A DNA stretch of 64,000 bases from JAVDCA01 sp035293985 (GCA_035293985.1 DATGLS010000017.1:124001-188000), one strand, 5' to 3'; shown: positions 53,201 to 62,597, counted from the stretch's first letter. The notes: generated by a model from the sequence alone, not told the origin. Numbers and translations are program-made.

Positions 53201-54700
53201 ATGTTCCCGACACCGAAGCCCGAACTGTCGCCCAACACCTACGCCTATGAGTCCGGGCCGATGGTGAAGCCGACCGGCTTTCGCGAGTACGACGCGCGTT
53301 GGCTGTTCGGCAAAGAGATCAACCTGATGGGCGTGCAGGCGCTGGGCATGGGGCTCGGCACGCTGATCCGCCAGACGGGCGCCAGGCCGGAGATCGTCAC
53401 CGGCCACGACTTCCGCGGCTACTCAGCATCGATCAAATACGCGCTCGTCTCCGGCCTGATGGCGGCCGGCTGCAAGGTGCACGACATCGGCCTCGCGGTG
53501 ACGCCGATGGCCTATTTCGCCCAGTTCGCGCTCGACGTGCCGTGCGTCGCCATGGTCACGGCCTCGCACAACGACAACGGCTGGACCGGCGTGAAGATGG
53601 GCGCCAACCGCCCGCTCACCTTCGGGCCCGACGAGATGACGCGGCTCAAGGAGATCGTGCTCAACGCGCGGTTCGACCTGCCGGGCGGCGGCGCCTACCA
53701 GTTCGTCGAGAATTTTCCCGCCCGCTACATCGCCGACCTCACCAACCGGCCGAAGCTCGAGCGCAAGCTCAAGGTCGTGTGCGCTTGCGGCAACGGCACC
53801 GCCGGCGCGTTCTCGCCGGGCGTGCTCGAGGCGATCGGCTGCCAGGTGGTGCGGCTCGACTGCGATCTCGACCACACCTTCCCGCATTACAATCCCAACA
53901 CCGAAGACATGAAGATGCTGCACGCCATGCGCGACGAGGTGCTGCGCACGAAGGCCGACGTGGCGCTCGGCTTCGACGGCGACGGCGACCGTTGCGGCGT
54001 GGTCGACGACGAGGGTGAGGAGATTTTCGCCGACAAGGTCGGCGTGATGTTGGCGCGCGACATGTCGGCGCTGCACAAGGGCGCGACGTTCGTCGCCGAC
54101 GTGAAGTCTACCGGGCTGTTCATGACCGATCCGGTGCTGCGGCAGAACGGCGCCAAGGCAGACTACTGGAAGACCGGACACTCCTACATGAAGCGCCGCG
54201 TCAACGAGATCGGCGCGCTCGCGGGCTTCGAGAAGTCGGGGCACTTCTTCTTCAACAAACCGATCGGCCGCGGCTACGACGACGGGCTGATCTTCGCGCT
54301 CGCGGTGTGCGACATGCTCGACCGCAACCCGGGAAAGAAAATGTCGGACCTGCGCAAGGCGCTGCCGAAGACGTGGTCGTCGCCGACCATGGCGCCGCAC
54401 TGCGCCGACGAGATCAAATACGGCATCGTCGACCAGGTGGTGGCGCACTTCGTGGCGGCGCAGAAGAAGAACGACAAGGTGGCGGGCCAGCCGATCCGCG
54501 ACCTCGTCACCGTCAACGGTGTGCGCGTGACCGTGGAAGATGGCACCTGGGGCCTGGTGCGCGCCTCGTCGAACAAGCCGGAGCTCGTGGTGGTGGTCGA
54601 GAGCCCGGTGTCGGACGCGCGCATGCGCGATATGTTCAAGGCGCTGGACGGCGTGCTGCGCACGCACCCCGAGGTTGGCGCGTATAACCAGACGATCTGA
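53201..54700 (+). CDS. Phosphomannomutase/phosphoglucomutase
   Basis: The 499-residue alpha-D-phosphohexomutase has the catalytic serine in VTASHNDNGWTGVKMG, the metal-binding loop GFDGDGDRCGVV near residue 262 and the sugar-binding EKSGHFFF near 346. It interconverts 1- and 6-phosphates of mannose or glucose for polysaccharide and LPS precursors. The start at 53201 gives the standard N-terminus; an upstream ATG-class start runs through unrelated residues. Which of the two sugars it prefers cannot be told from sequence. No close operon partner is seen. Confidence 0.92.
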   Translation: MFPTPKPELSPNTYAYESGPMVKPTGFREYDARWLFGKEINLMGVQALGMGLGTLIRQTGARPEIVTGHDFRGYSASIKYALVSGLMAAGCKVHDIGLAVTPMAYFAQFALDVPCVAMVTASHNDNGWTGVKMGANRPLTFGPDEMTRLKEIVLNARFDLPGGGAYQFVENFPARYIADLTNRPKLERKLKVVCACGNGTAGAFSPGVLEAIGCQVVRLDCDLDHTFPHYNPNTEDMKMLHAMRDEVLRTKADVALGFDGDGDRCGVVDDEGEEIFADKVGVMLARDMSALHKGATFVADVKSTGLFMTDPVLRQNGAKADYWKTGHSYMKRRVNEIGALAGFEKSGHFFFNKPIGRGYDDGLIFALAVCDMLDRNPGKKMSDLRKALPKTWSSPTMAPHCADEIKYGIVDQVVAHFVAAQKKNDKVAGQPIRDLVTVNGVRVTVEDGTWGLVRASSNKPELVVVVESPVSDARMRDMFKALDGVLRTHPEVGAYNQTI

Positions 54701-54702
54701 AC

Positions 54703-54780
54703 CGTAGGGGGGCAAAGCGAAGCGTGCCCACCGCGACAAAGACGTGGGCACGGCGCTTCGCGCCTTTGCCCACCCTGCGG
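54703..54780. repeat. Palindromic repeat, family C
   Basis: It begins CGTAGGGGGGCAAAGCGAAG and ends GCGCCTTTGCCCACCCTGCGG. An inner inverted match GTGCCCACCGCG/CGTGGGCAC is present. It fills the gap between two convergent genes and reaches the stop of the small gene at 54782. Confidence 0.85.
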
Positions 54781-54781
54781 C

Positions 54782-55099
54782 TCACACTTCTTGAAACACA
54801 TCCACCTCGACGGCGCCCGGCAGCATCGCGCGCCAGGCCTGGATGAAGCTCTGCAGGCGCGGATCGCTGGCGATGCGCTGGCGGTTGAGCTCCATCGCCT
54901 CGTCGGTCTCGTAGTCGATCACCTGGATGAAGCGTCCCGGATCGTCGACGTTCTGCAACAGGCGCACCCGCGTGGTGCCGAAGAACTCGTAGAAGGGCTT
55001 GGCCGACTTGATCAGCGCGCTGAGCTGGGCCGGATCGGCCGACGGCATGGTGAACCTCAAGTGCAAAGTCCGGATCACCTTCGCGTCGCCTGCGGCCAT
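54782..55099 (-). CDS. Small NIPSNAP/ABM-like protein
   Basis: This 105-residue protein is predicted to fold as a dimeric alpha/beta barrel. The first strand VIRTLHLRFTMPS, helix DPAQLSALIKSAKPFYEFF and strands VRLLQNVDDPGRFIQVIDYE fit the antibiotic-biosynthesis-monooxygenase / NIPSNAP superfamily. It has no diagnostic active-site residues. It is divergent from a glutathione S-transferase. Function is unknown; the call rests on pattern only. Confidence 0.65.
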   Translation of the reverse strand: MAAGDAKVIRTLHLRFTMPSADPAQLSALIKSAKPFYEFFGTTRVRLLQNVDDPGRFIQVIDYETDEAMELNRQRIASDPRLQSFIQAWRAMLPGAVEVDVFQEV

Positions 55100-55191
55100 G
55101 ATGTCCTCCTCGGCCCCTTCCCGTACCGCGCTGCCTCCCCTAGCTTAGCGCCTCCCGCCCCGACGAAGCCAAGCCCAAAGAGGTAAACGAC

Positions 55192-55821
55192 GTGATCGAT
55201 CTTTATACCTGGACGACCCCCAATGGCCGCAAGGCTTCCATCATGCTGGAGGAGGTCGGCATTCCCTACGAGGCGCATGCGGTCGACATCGGCAAGGACG
55301 AGCAGTTCAAGCCGGAGTTCCTCAAGATCAGCCCCAACAACCGCATTCCGGCGATCGTCGACCGCGACAATGATTTCAGCCTGTTCGAATCGGGCGCGAT
55401 CCTGCTCTACCTCGCGGAGAAGACCGGTAAGCTGTTGCCGACCGACAAGCTCAAGCGCTACCGGGTGATCGAGTGGCTGATGTGGCAGATGGGCGGCATC
55501 GGGCCGATGCTCGGGCAGACCCACCACTTCGTGAAGTACAACAAGGGCAAGGCGCCCTATGCCGAGGAGCGCTACCTCAAGGAGACGCACCGGCTCTACG
55601 GCGTGCTCGACAAGCGGCTGGCGGATCACCAGTTCGTCGCCGACGACTACTCGGTCGCCGATATCGCGATCTGGCCGTGGATCTCGCGCTACGAGTGGCA
55701 GACCGTCGACCTCAGCCAGTATCCCAACGTGAAGCGCTGGTACGTCGCGATCGCCAATCGCCCGGCCGTGCAGAAGGGCTACCACGTGCCGAAGAAGGTG
55801 CAGGAAATCCCGATCCCGTGA
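55192..55821 (+). CDS. Glutathione S-transferase, Nu-type (YfcG-like)
   Basis: The 209-residue protein has the Nu-class motif TWTTPNGRKASIMLEEVG near the N-terminus, the glutathione-binding NNRIPAIV and FESGAILLYLAE, and a helical C-terminal domain. YfcG/YghU-type enzymes reduce disulfides with glutathione rather than conjugate electrophiles. It lies directly after the divergent NIPSNAP-like gene. It is not a close relative of the Beta-type transferase at 17026. Confidence 0.88.
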   Translation: MIDLYTWTTPNGRKASIMLEEVGIPYEAHAVDIGKDEQFKPEFLKISPNNRIPAIVDRDNDFSLFESGAILLYLAEKTGKLLPTDKLKRYRVIEWLMWQMGGIGPMLGQTHHFVKYNKGKAPYAEERYLKETHRLYGVLDKRLADHQFVADDYSVADIAIWPWISRYEWQTVDLSQYPNVKRWYVAIANRPAVQKGYHVPKKVQEIPIP

Positions 55822-55830
55822 GGCTTCTTC

Positions 55831-55977
55831 TCCCCTCCCCCCGCGAGCGAAGCGAGTGGCGGAGAGGGGCCGGGGGTGGAGGCGCCGCTTGCTCGAGCGC
55901 AAGTTATGTGCGCACGCCTCCGCCGACGCGGAGCAAGCCGACGGGCGGGAGGGTAGCGGCCGCGCCACCGTCCCCAA
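55831..55977. repeat. Intergenic repeat, family D-like
   Basis: It starts CCCCTCCCCCCGCGAGCGAAG and passes through GGCGGAGAGGGGCCGGGGGTG, with a degenerate right half. It lies between two convergent genes. Confidence 0.65.
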
Positions 55978-55983
55978 GATCAC

Positions 55984-57123
55984 TCACCGCAAGTGCGGCA
56001 TCACCTCCGAGGCGAACATCTCCATGTTGCGCTTGGTGAGCTCATCGGAGAGCACGCCGAACTGCAGCATGGTGACGAGGTTGTTGGCGCCGGTCGCGTC
56101 GCGCTGGCGCTCGATCTGCTCGCGCACCGATTTTGGGCTGCCCACGATGGCCGTGCCGTTCTCGATCAGCTCCTCGGCGGTCATGCGCGCGCGGGTGCCG
56201 AGCGCCTTGCGCATCTTCATGGTGTTCTTCATCGACGTGAGCGACATGTAGCCGGGCGGCAGCAGCATCTCCCACGGCACAGCGAGGAAATCGTTGAACA
56301 GCGTCTCGAGGCCGGCCTTCGCCTCGGCGCGCGCCCGCTCGTCGCTGTCGGCGACATAGAGCGGCACCGCCCAACCGAGCTGGTCGCCCGAGGCGTCGTA
56401 GCCGTATTGCTTCGCCTGGTCGCGATACATGTTGAGATAGCGGCTGACGAGATCGCGGCCCGAGAAAGTGACGAGAAACGGATATTTGCGCTCCGGCGCC
56501 GCCGCCCATTTGATGGTCTCGGACGAGCCCATCGACGGGATCCAGATCGGCGGATGCGGCTGCTGGTAGGGGCGCGGCCACAGGTTCACATAGCGCAGAT
56601 TGTAGTGCGTGCCCTCGAATGTGAAGGGACCGGGCTTCGTCCATGCCGCGACGATCAGATCGTGCGCCTCGTGATAGCGCTCATGCGAGAAATACGGATT
56701 GATTCCGCTCGCGTGATATTCGTTGCCGATGCCGCGCACGAACCCGGCGATCAGTCGCCCGCGCGACAGGTTGTCGAGCATGGCGAACTCCTCGGCGATG
56801 TAGACCGGATTGCTCGCGAGCGGCAGTGCGCGTCCCAGCACCGCGACTTTCGCCTTCTTGGTGCGCGCGATCAGCGCGCTGGCGATCAAGTTGGGCGCCG
56901 GCATGAGGCCGTAGGCGGTCTGGTGATGCTCGTTTACGCCGATGACGTCGAAGCCGAGCTCCTCGGCGTAGACCAGCTGGTCGATGTAGGACTGATACTC
57001 GTCGGCGCCCTTCTTCGGGTCGTAGAGCTCGTTCGGCAGCACCACCCAGGCGGCGCGATGCTCGTGCCGCGCCACCATGTCGAGCGGGCGATACGGCATC
57101 AGGTGGAAGAACGTGAACCTCAT
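55984..57123 (-). CDS. LLM-class flavin-dependent oxidoreductase
   Basis: The 379-residue protein has the luciferase-like TIM barrel: RFTFFHLMPYRPLD at the start, the central VGVNEHHQTAYGLMPAPN-type run (EHHQ) and SMGSSETIKWAAA. Members are FMN- or F420-dependent monooxygenases using a reduced flavin delivered by a reductase. Its ATG overlaps the TGA of the upstream alpha/beta hydrolase, an ATGA junction, so the two are translationally coupled and likely act in one pathway. The two-component reductase is not adjacent. The substrate is unknown. Confidence 0.9.
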   Translation of the reverse strand: MRFTFFHLMPYRPLDMVARHEHRAAWVVLPNELYDPKKGADEYQSYIDQLVYAEELGFDVIGVNEHHQTAYGLMPAPNLIASALIARTKKAKVAVLGRALPLASNPVYIAEEFAMLDNLSRGRLIAGFVRGIGNEYHASGINPYFSHERYHEAHDLIVAAWTKPGPFTFEGTHYNLRYVNLWPRPYQQPHPPIWIPSMGSSETIKWAAAPERKYPFLVTFSGRDLVSRYLNMYRDQAKQYGYDASGDQLGWAVPLYVADSDERARAEAKAGLETLFNDFLAVPWEMLLPPGYMSLTSMKNTMKMRKALGTRARMTAEELIENGTAIVGSPKSVREQIERQRDATGANNLVTMLQFGVLSDELTKRNMEMFASEVMPHLR

Positions 57124-57911
57124 GACCGCGCTCCCGACCGTTCTTGGAGAAAGGCGCGGACCTGCTGTGCCGCCCAATCGGGTTTCTCGATCTGCGGGCG
57201 ATGCCCGCATTGGGAGACGACCTCGACGCGGATATCGGGAATTCGCGCCGCCCATGCTTTGGCGTAGTCGGGCGGAAACAGCTTGTCGTCACGGCCCCAA
57301 AGCACCAGCGTCGGAATGCGGATGCGGTGCAGCCAGGTCTCCAGCGACGGGTTGTACCAGCGCGGCTCCCAACCGAGCTTGGTCGCCATGTAGCGGTTGG
57401 TGAGCTCGATGTCCGCCTCCTCGTCGGTCGGCACGCGGGCGAGCTCCTGCTCGGCGAGCTTCGGGTCGTAGATGAGGTTGCGGACATACTCCTCGCGCGA
57501 CCAGATGAAGTTGTCGCCGCACACGAGACCCTTCACGCGCACACCGGCCGGCGCGATCAGGGTGAGGCTCGTGATCCGCGCGGCGTTGCGCACCGCCATC
57601 TCGGCCGCGGTCCAGCCGCCCAGCGAGTGGCCGATCAGGTGGACCGGCGGCCCGCCGAGCGCGTCGAGGAAATCGAGGTAGTACATTGCAAGGTCGCCGA
57701 CATTGCGGAGCCAAGGCGGATCGTCGGACAGGCCGAAGCCCGGATGCTCGGGCAGGAGCACCTCGTATCGGCCGGCGAGATTCGCGAGAAACGGCCCCCA
57801 TGCGGGCCAGCCGCCGGCGCCGTGCAGGAAGAGCACCCGCTCGCCCTTGCCGTCGCGGCGCAGGCGCACGCTCGTGTCGCCGGTCTTGTGTCGGGTGTCC
57901 TCGATCGCCAT
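57120..57911 (-). CDS. Alpha/beta hydrolase (serine hydrolase)
   Basis: The 263-residue enzyme has the oxyanion motif LFLHGAGGWPAW, the nucleophile elbow IGHSLGGWTAAEM (serine near residue 99), a catalytic aspartate in LWGRDDKLF and a histidine in SQCGHRPQIE. It resembles meta-cleavage-product and other C-C or ester hydrolases. The start at MAIEDTRH follows GGGAG. It overlaps the LLM flavin monooxygenase by 4 bp, so a monooxygenase-then-hydrolase pathway, as for Baeyer-Villiger ester products, is attractive but not proven. Confidence 0.88.
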   Translation of the reverse strand: MAIEDTRHKTGDTSVRLRRDGKGERVLFLHGAGGWPAWGPFLANLAGRYEVLLPEHPGFGLSDDPPWLRNVGDLAMYYLDFLDALGGPPVHLIGHSLGGWTAAEMAVRNAARITSLTLIAPAGVRVKGLVCGDNFIWSREEYVRNLIYDPKLAEQELARVPTDEEADIELTNRYMATKLGWEPRWYNPSLETWLHRIRIPTLVLWGRDDKLFPPDYAKAWAARIPDIRVEVVSQCGHRPQIEKPDWAAQQVRAFLQERSGARS

Positions 57912-58147
57912 CGCGTGCTCCCAGCAGAGACGGGCTTTATAGCAGAGCGGCCGGCGAAGCGTCTGCGTTCGGCCCATGCGCCGACGGCGGGCGCGCAATG
58001 CGCACCAGGGGCAGATGGGCGACTCGCGGCGCGCGCACGTGCCGGATGGCGGCGTTAGATCGCATCGCGCCGCGCGGGTTTCGGCGACGTTCTCCTGGAA
58101 ATCGCCGCTCCAGGTCGGCCATAATGCCAGGCCTTCACGGGGGTGAC

Positions 58148-60082
58148 ATGGCGTCGGTGATTACCCGCCTGCTCGCGGCCTTGCGTGGTTCCGGAATTCC
58201 GTCGCACGGGCGGGAGACCGGCATGCTCGAGTCGCGCGTGCAGCCGGTCCGGCCCCGCGCCAACGCCAATGCGTCGCCGGACGCCCCGGTCGACCGCACC
58301 ACGCGCATTGCCGGGTTCCGCGTCAAGCGCCTGCGCCAGATCGCCGCCTTCTATGCCGACGGCGCGCACGAGGCGGTGCTCACGGTCGGCGACTGCACGT
58401 TCCTGCCGCAGGAGCACTTTCATGCCGCGGCCGAGATGATCGTGCGAACCGCCGGCGAGCGGGCCTCGACGTTGATCGCGACCGAGAACGCGGTGCGCAA
58501 GGCGATCATCAAACGGCGGCTCGGGGAGATCTCCGACCGTGAGCGCGCGACCCTACGCGCCGCCGACCTCTTGTGCGAGCTCGGCGAGTTCGAGCGCGCG
58601 GCGGCGCTGCGCATCCGCTTGCCGATCGTGTGGAACGAGGGCCGCTGCCACGCCTCGGCGCCCGGCTTCGAGAGCGTCACCCGGCGCAATTTCGTCCGCC
58701 TCGGGCTCGAGGTGCTGTTCGGCGAGTTTGCGGTCCCGCAACCCGAGCTGTTCAACGACCTGCGCCGCGCCTGGCGCAACGCGCTCTCGCTCGACGCGAC
58801 GCTGAGCGAGGAGGAGCATCAGACGCTCGAGGCCTATCAGTTCGTCGAGCGTTCCTGGCTCGATGCGTCCGACGTCGACAACGCTCCGCCGACGCCCGCC
58901 GCGCTGACGCTCGGCCTGTTCGCCGGAACCGATCGCCCGCTCATTTATGACGGAACCCAGAGCGTGGTCACGTTCGCGCCGGCCGCGTCGGCGAAGCGCG
59001 GCGGCCAGACCGCCTTGAACCTCGCGCAGCTCGCCGCCGGCGCCGTGGTCGTCGACATCGACGCCAAGGCCTTTCAGTCGACCGCGCGCGGACGGCAGAA
59101 GGACGTCGGCAAAGTCTTTGCGTTCGCGCCAGCGCTCAACGAGCGCTCGATGCACTACAATCCGATCGACCTCGTGGCGCAGGAGCCCGACAACGCCTGG
59201 AGCGAGGCGCGCTTGCTCGCCGACCTCCTCACCGGCCGGCGCGGCCCGGACGAGGAAGGCCGCGCATTCATCGCGCCGGCGATCTACGACGTGGCGCTGA
59301 GCGACCGGCCCGAGCGGCGCCACATGCGCGGCGTGCTCGCCCGCGTCGCCTGCAGCGAGAAGCAGCTCGAAGGCTGGACCAACACGCTCGCCCGCTCGCC
59401 GCATCCGGAGCTCGCGCGTCATGCCAAGGTTCTGCGGGAGATGGCCACGAACAAGCGCCACGCGCTGATTGCGCGGCTCATGCCCGAGCTCGCGGTGTGG
59501 CAGACGCCGCCGATCGCCGATCTCATCGAGCGCAGCGACTGGACACCGGCGGATCTGCGCCATCGCGCGACGCTCTATCTCTGCGTGGATCGTCACGAGC
59601 TTGACCGCTACGCGGTGGTGCTGCGCGTCATCGTCGGGCAGATGCTGGCGGCGCTCGGCCGCAACAAGGCGGTCTCGCCCGGCACCACCGTGACGTTCTT
59701 CCTCGACGAGCTGGCGCGCCTCGGGCCGATGGGCACGGTCGCGCGCGCGGTCGACACCGGCCCCGACTGCGGGGTGCGGCCCTGGATGTTCTTCGCCGAT
59801 ACGGCCGAGATGCGCGCCACCTACCCGAAGGCGGACGGCATGCTCGCGAACTGCGCGGCCCATTGCTACGTCGAGCCCGACCTGGACACCGCGCACGAGC
59901 TCTCGCTGCGCCTCGGCTTCGTCAAAAGCTTGTTCGGCACCGAGGAAAAGCCGATGGTGGCGGCGGACGATCTCACGGGTCCCGAATTCGACGACAAGAT
60001 CATCACGCTCGTGCGCAGCCGCCCGCCGGCGAAGCTGGTGCTGCCGGGCGAGCTCAGGACGGCGCAACGACGCGGGCGCTGA
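58148..60082 (+). CDS. Orphan TraG/VirD4-like (TraM-recognition domain) protein with degenerate P-loop
   Basis: The 644-residue protein has the second half of a type IV coupling protein. The Walker B-like TFFLDELARLGPMG (Asp520, Glu521) is followed by the TraG C-terminal pattern and ends VLPGELRTAQR. At the expected P-loop position it reads APAASAKRGGQ (residues 277-287), keeping the lysine but losing the usual glycines. The N-terminal 270 residues contain no membrane helix, whereas true VirD4 has two. I start at 58148 behind GGGGGTGAC. No relaxase, VirB or oriT is nearby. It is probably a repurposed AAA-like protein; a coupling role in conjugation is doubtful. Confidence 0.7.
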   Translation: MASVITRLLAALRGSGIPSHGRETGMLESRVQPVRPRANANASPDAPVDRTTRIAGFRVKRLRQIAAFYADGAHEAVLTVGDCTFLPQEHFHAAAEMIVRTAGERASTLIATENAVRKAIIKRRLGEISDRERATLRAADLLCELGEFERAAALRIRLPIVWNEGRCHASAPGFESVTRRNFVRLGLEVLFGEFAVPQPELFNDLRRAWRNALSLDATLSEEEHQTLEAYQFVERSWLDASDVDNAPPTPAALTLGLFAGTDRPLIYDGTQSVVTFAPAASAKRGGQTALNLAQLAAGAVVVDIDAKAFQSTARGRQKDVGKVFAFAPALNERSMHYNPIDLVAQEPDNAWSEARLLADLLTGRRGPDEEGRAFIAPAIYDVALSDRPERRHMRGVLARVACSEKQLEGWTNTLARSPHPELARHAKVLREMATNKRHALIARLMPELAVWQTPPIADLIERSDWTPADLRHRATLYLCVDRHELDRYAVVLRVIVGQMLAALGRNKAVSPGTTVTFFLDELARLGPMGTVARAVDTGPDCGVRPWMFFADTAEMRATYPKADGMLANCAAHCYVEPDLDTAHELSLRLGFVKSLFGTEEKPMVAADDLTGPEFDDKIITLVRSRPPAKLVLPGELRTAQRRGR

Positions 60083-60091
60083 GGCAGCCGT

Positions 60092-60172
60092 CAATGGCCG
60101 GGCTTGTCCCGGCCATCCACGTTTTGGCCGCGACAAAGACGTGGATGCCCGGCAGTCGCCGGGCTGACCATC
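60092..60172. repeat. Palindromic repeat (GGCCGGGCTTGTCCCGGCC type)
   Basis: GGCCGGG and CCCGGCC form a first hairpin, CCACGTTTTGGCC pairs roughly with GACGTGG, and CCCGGCAGTCGCCGGG closes a second hairpin. It lies between two convergent genes and could act as a transcription stop. Confidence 0.75.
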
Positions 60173-61148
60173 ATTCCGTCCCCGCGATTCCCGCCGCTTC
60201 CACCACCTTGCCCCAGCGGGCGATCTCCGATTTGACGAAGGCCTTCATCTCGTCAACCGAAGGGTCGGCGAGCGGCACCAGGCTCAACTTGGCGATCTGC
60301 TCCCTGACCTGCGGCGACGTCAGCGCGTCCTTGATCTGATCGTGCAGCCTGGCGACGATCGCGGGCGGCGTCTGCACGGGCGCAACCACCATGAACCAGC
60401 CGGATACGTCGAAGCCGGGCACGCCGGCCTCGCCGATCGGCGGAACGTCCGGGAAATCGGGCACGCGCGTCTTGGTGGAGACGCCGAGGACGCGGACACG
60501 ACCGCTCTTGATCATGCCCATCGCCGGCGGGATGTCGCAGAACATGAGGTCGATATGCCCGCCGACCACGTCGTTGAGCGCCGGCAGGCTCCCCTTGTAG
60601 GGCACGTGGGTCATGCTGATGCCGGCCATGCTGGACAGGAGCGCCGCATAGAGATGATGCGGCGCGCCGACGCCGCCCGAGCCATAGGACAGCTGGCCGG
60701 GACGAGCTTTGGCATAGGCGATCAGCTCGGTGACCGAATGCACCGGCAGCGCCGGGTTGACGATCAGCACGAACGGCGCCGCCGCCACCATGGCGAGCGG
60801 CACGAAATCAGTCGCCGGATCATAGGGCAGATGCTTGTGCACCTTGACATTGATGGCCATCGGCGTCGGTGTCGCCATCAGCAGCGTGTAACCATCGGGG
60901 GCGGCCTTGGCGACGGCGGTCGTGCCGATCACGGTGCCGGCGCCGGGCTTGTTCTCGACGATCACCGACCCGCCGAGCCGCGGCCCGAGCTGCTGGGCGA
61001 CGATGCGGGCGAGGATCTCGGTGCTGCCGCCCGGCGTGTAGGGGACGACGAGCGTGACCGGATGGTTCGGATAGTCGTCGGCGTGGGCAGTGCCCGGCCA
61101 TGCGGCGGCCGCCCCGCCCATCAATGCGAGAAAATCGCGCCGGCGCAT
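60171..61148 (-). CDS. Periplasmic binding protein, Bug family
   Basis: The 325-residue receptor has a Tat-type leader (MRRRDFLALMGGAAAA) and the canonical loop PYTPGGSTEILARIVAQQL. Family runs APDGYTLLMATP and VPDFPDVPPIGEAGV are clear. The start follows GGAGGG. The twin arginine suggests folded export, less usual for this group. It is 89 bp from the TraG-like gene in the convergent direction and divergent from the argE-like gene, so no clear operon partner marks its ligand. It is the fourth orphan receptor of this type in the window. Confidence 0.88.
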   Translation of the reverse strand: MRRRDFLALMGGAAAAWPGTAHADDYPNHPVTLVVPYTPGGSTEILARIVAQQLGPRLGGSVIVENKPGAGTVIGTTAVAKAAPDGYTLLMATPTPMAINVKVHKHLPYDPATDFVPLAMVAAAPFVLIVNPALPVHSVTELIAYAKARPGQLSYGSGGVGAPHHLYAALLSSMAGISMTHVPYKGSLPALNDVVGGHIDLMFCDIPPAMGMIKSGRVRVLGVSTKTRVPDFPDVPPIGEAGVPGFDVSGWFMVVAPVQTPPAIVARLHDQIKDALTSPQVREQIAKLSLVPLADPSVDEMKAFVKSEIARWGKVVEAAGIAGTE

Positions 61149-61363
61149 GCAGCCCTCCGTCCCGGTCCGTGGCCACGTTACTGGAGGCGAGGCTAACACA
61201 TTGCACGAACCCGCGGCGCGGCTGCGGCGTTACGCCGTTGCCTGGCCACCGCGCGCCCGCCGCATGCCGGCCATGGCCTGACGCCGGCTGACGTGATGCT
61301 TGCTGGCCTGATGCTTGCAATGTGCCCGTGCTATATCCTAGCCCCGCAGGAGCAGGCCGCGCC

Positions 61364-62527
61364 ATGACGGACATTCAACGATCGACCGAGATTCTCGAGA
61401 AGCTGGTCGGCTTCGACACCACCAGCCGCAACTCGAACCTGCCGCTGATCGGCTGGGTCGAAAGCTACCTCAAGGGCCACGGCGTCACCTTCGAACGTAT
61501 TCCGGACAAGGCGGGGGCCAAAGCCAATATCTGGGCGACGATCGGGCCGGCGGACACGCCGGGCTACATCCTCTCAGGCCACTCCGACGTGGTGCCGGTC
61601 GACGGCCAGTCCTGGACGAGCGATCCGTTCCGGCTCGCGCGCCGTGACGGCAAGCTCTACGGCCGGGGCGCGACCGATATGAAGGGTTTCGTCGCCTGCT
61701 GCCTCGCGGCGGTGCCGGAGATGAAAGCGCGCCCGCTCAAGCGGCCGATCCATCTCGCCATCTCCTACGACGAGGAAGTGGGCTGCATCGGCGTGATGGA
61801 CATCATCGCCCGCATCAAGACCTTCGCGGTGAAGCCGGCCGGCTGCTTCGTCGGCGAGCCCTCGCTCATGGGCGTCGTCGTCGGGCACAAGAGCAAGCGC
61901 TCGATGCGCATCACCGTGCACGGGCGCACGGTGCATTCCTCGCTCGCGCCGCAGGGCGTCAACGCGGTGGAATACGCGGCACGCCTGATCGTCAAGATCC
62001 GCGACATCAGCGAACGCCTCGCCCGCGAGGGCGCGCGCGACCCGCTCTACGACGTGCCGTTCACCACGGGCCACACCGGCATCGTCAATGGCGGCATCGC
62101 GCTCAACGTCGTGCCCGACAGCTGCACCTTCGAAATGGAGTTCCGCGCGATCGGCGCTGACGACGTTGACGCGCTCGCCGACGAGGTCATCACGTACGGC
62201 CGCGAGGTGCTCGAGCCGGCCATGAAGGCGGTGGCACCGGAGGCCGGCATCACGTTCGTCGACCGCTCGAATTTCCCCGGGCTCAATACCCCGGCGGATG
62301 ACGACGTGGTGGTGCTGGCAAAGCAGCTCGTCGGCACCAACGCTTACTCGAAGGTCGCCTACGGCACCGAGGCGGGGCGCTTCTCGGCGGCGGGCATTCC
62401 GTCGGTGGTGATCGGGCCGGGCTCGATCGACCAGGCGCACAAGGCGGACGAGTTCATCGCCGAGAGCGAGATGGCGAAGTGCGTGGCGTTCATCGACCGC
62501 CTGACGGATAGCTGCGCCGCGGGGTGA
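61364..62527 (+). CDS. argE: Acetylornithine deacetylase
   Basis: The 387-residue zinc-dependent M20 peptidase-family enzyme has the metal ligands in LSGHSDVVPVDG, RGATDMKGF and DEEVGCIG. A dimerisation domain sits in the middle, and the last ligand lies near SVVIGPGSIDQAHKADE. The sequence pattern matches ArgE-type deacetylases that release ornithine from N-acetylornithine. Some members act on other N-acyl amino acids. The ATG at 61364 follows AGGAG about 11 bp upstream. It is divergent from the Bug gene at 61148. A role in a catabolic deacylation cannot be excluded. Confidence 0.87.
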   Translation: MTDIQRSTEILEKLVGFDTTSRNSNLPLIGWVESYLKGHGVTFERIPDKAGAKANIWATIGPADTPGYILSGHSDVVPVDGQSWTSDPFRLARRDGKLYGRGATDMKGFVACCLAAVPEMKARPLKRPIHLAISYDEEVGCIGVMDIIARIKTFAVKPAGCFVGEPSLMGVVVGHKSKRSMRITVHGRTVHSSLAPQGVNAVEYAARLIVKIRDISERLAREGARDPLYDVPFTTGHTGIVNGGIALNVVPDSCTFEMEFRAIGADDVDALADEVITYGREVLEPAMKAVAPEAGITFVDRSNFPGLNTPADDDVVVLAKQLVGTNAYSKVAYGTEAGRFSAAGIPSVVIGPGSIDQAHKADEFIAESEMAKCVAFIDRLTDSCAAG

Positions 62528-62597
62528 GCCGGACGAGCCTCCTCGATAGCGACCGCTCCTTGTGGAGCGGCGCGCCGGCCGATACGAACCGGCCGAC

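Noticed and set aside
58148..60082. Calling the TraG-like gene part of a conjugative element
   Set aside because: No relaxase, VirB/Trb gene, integrase or attachment site is present, and the neighbours are ordinary metabolic genes.
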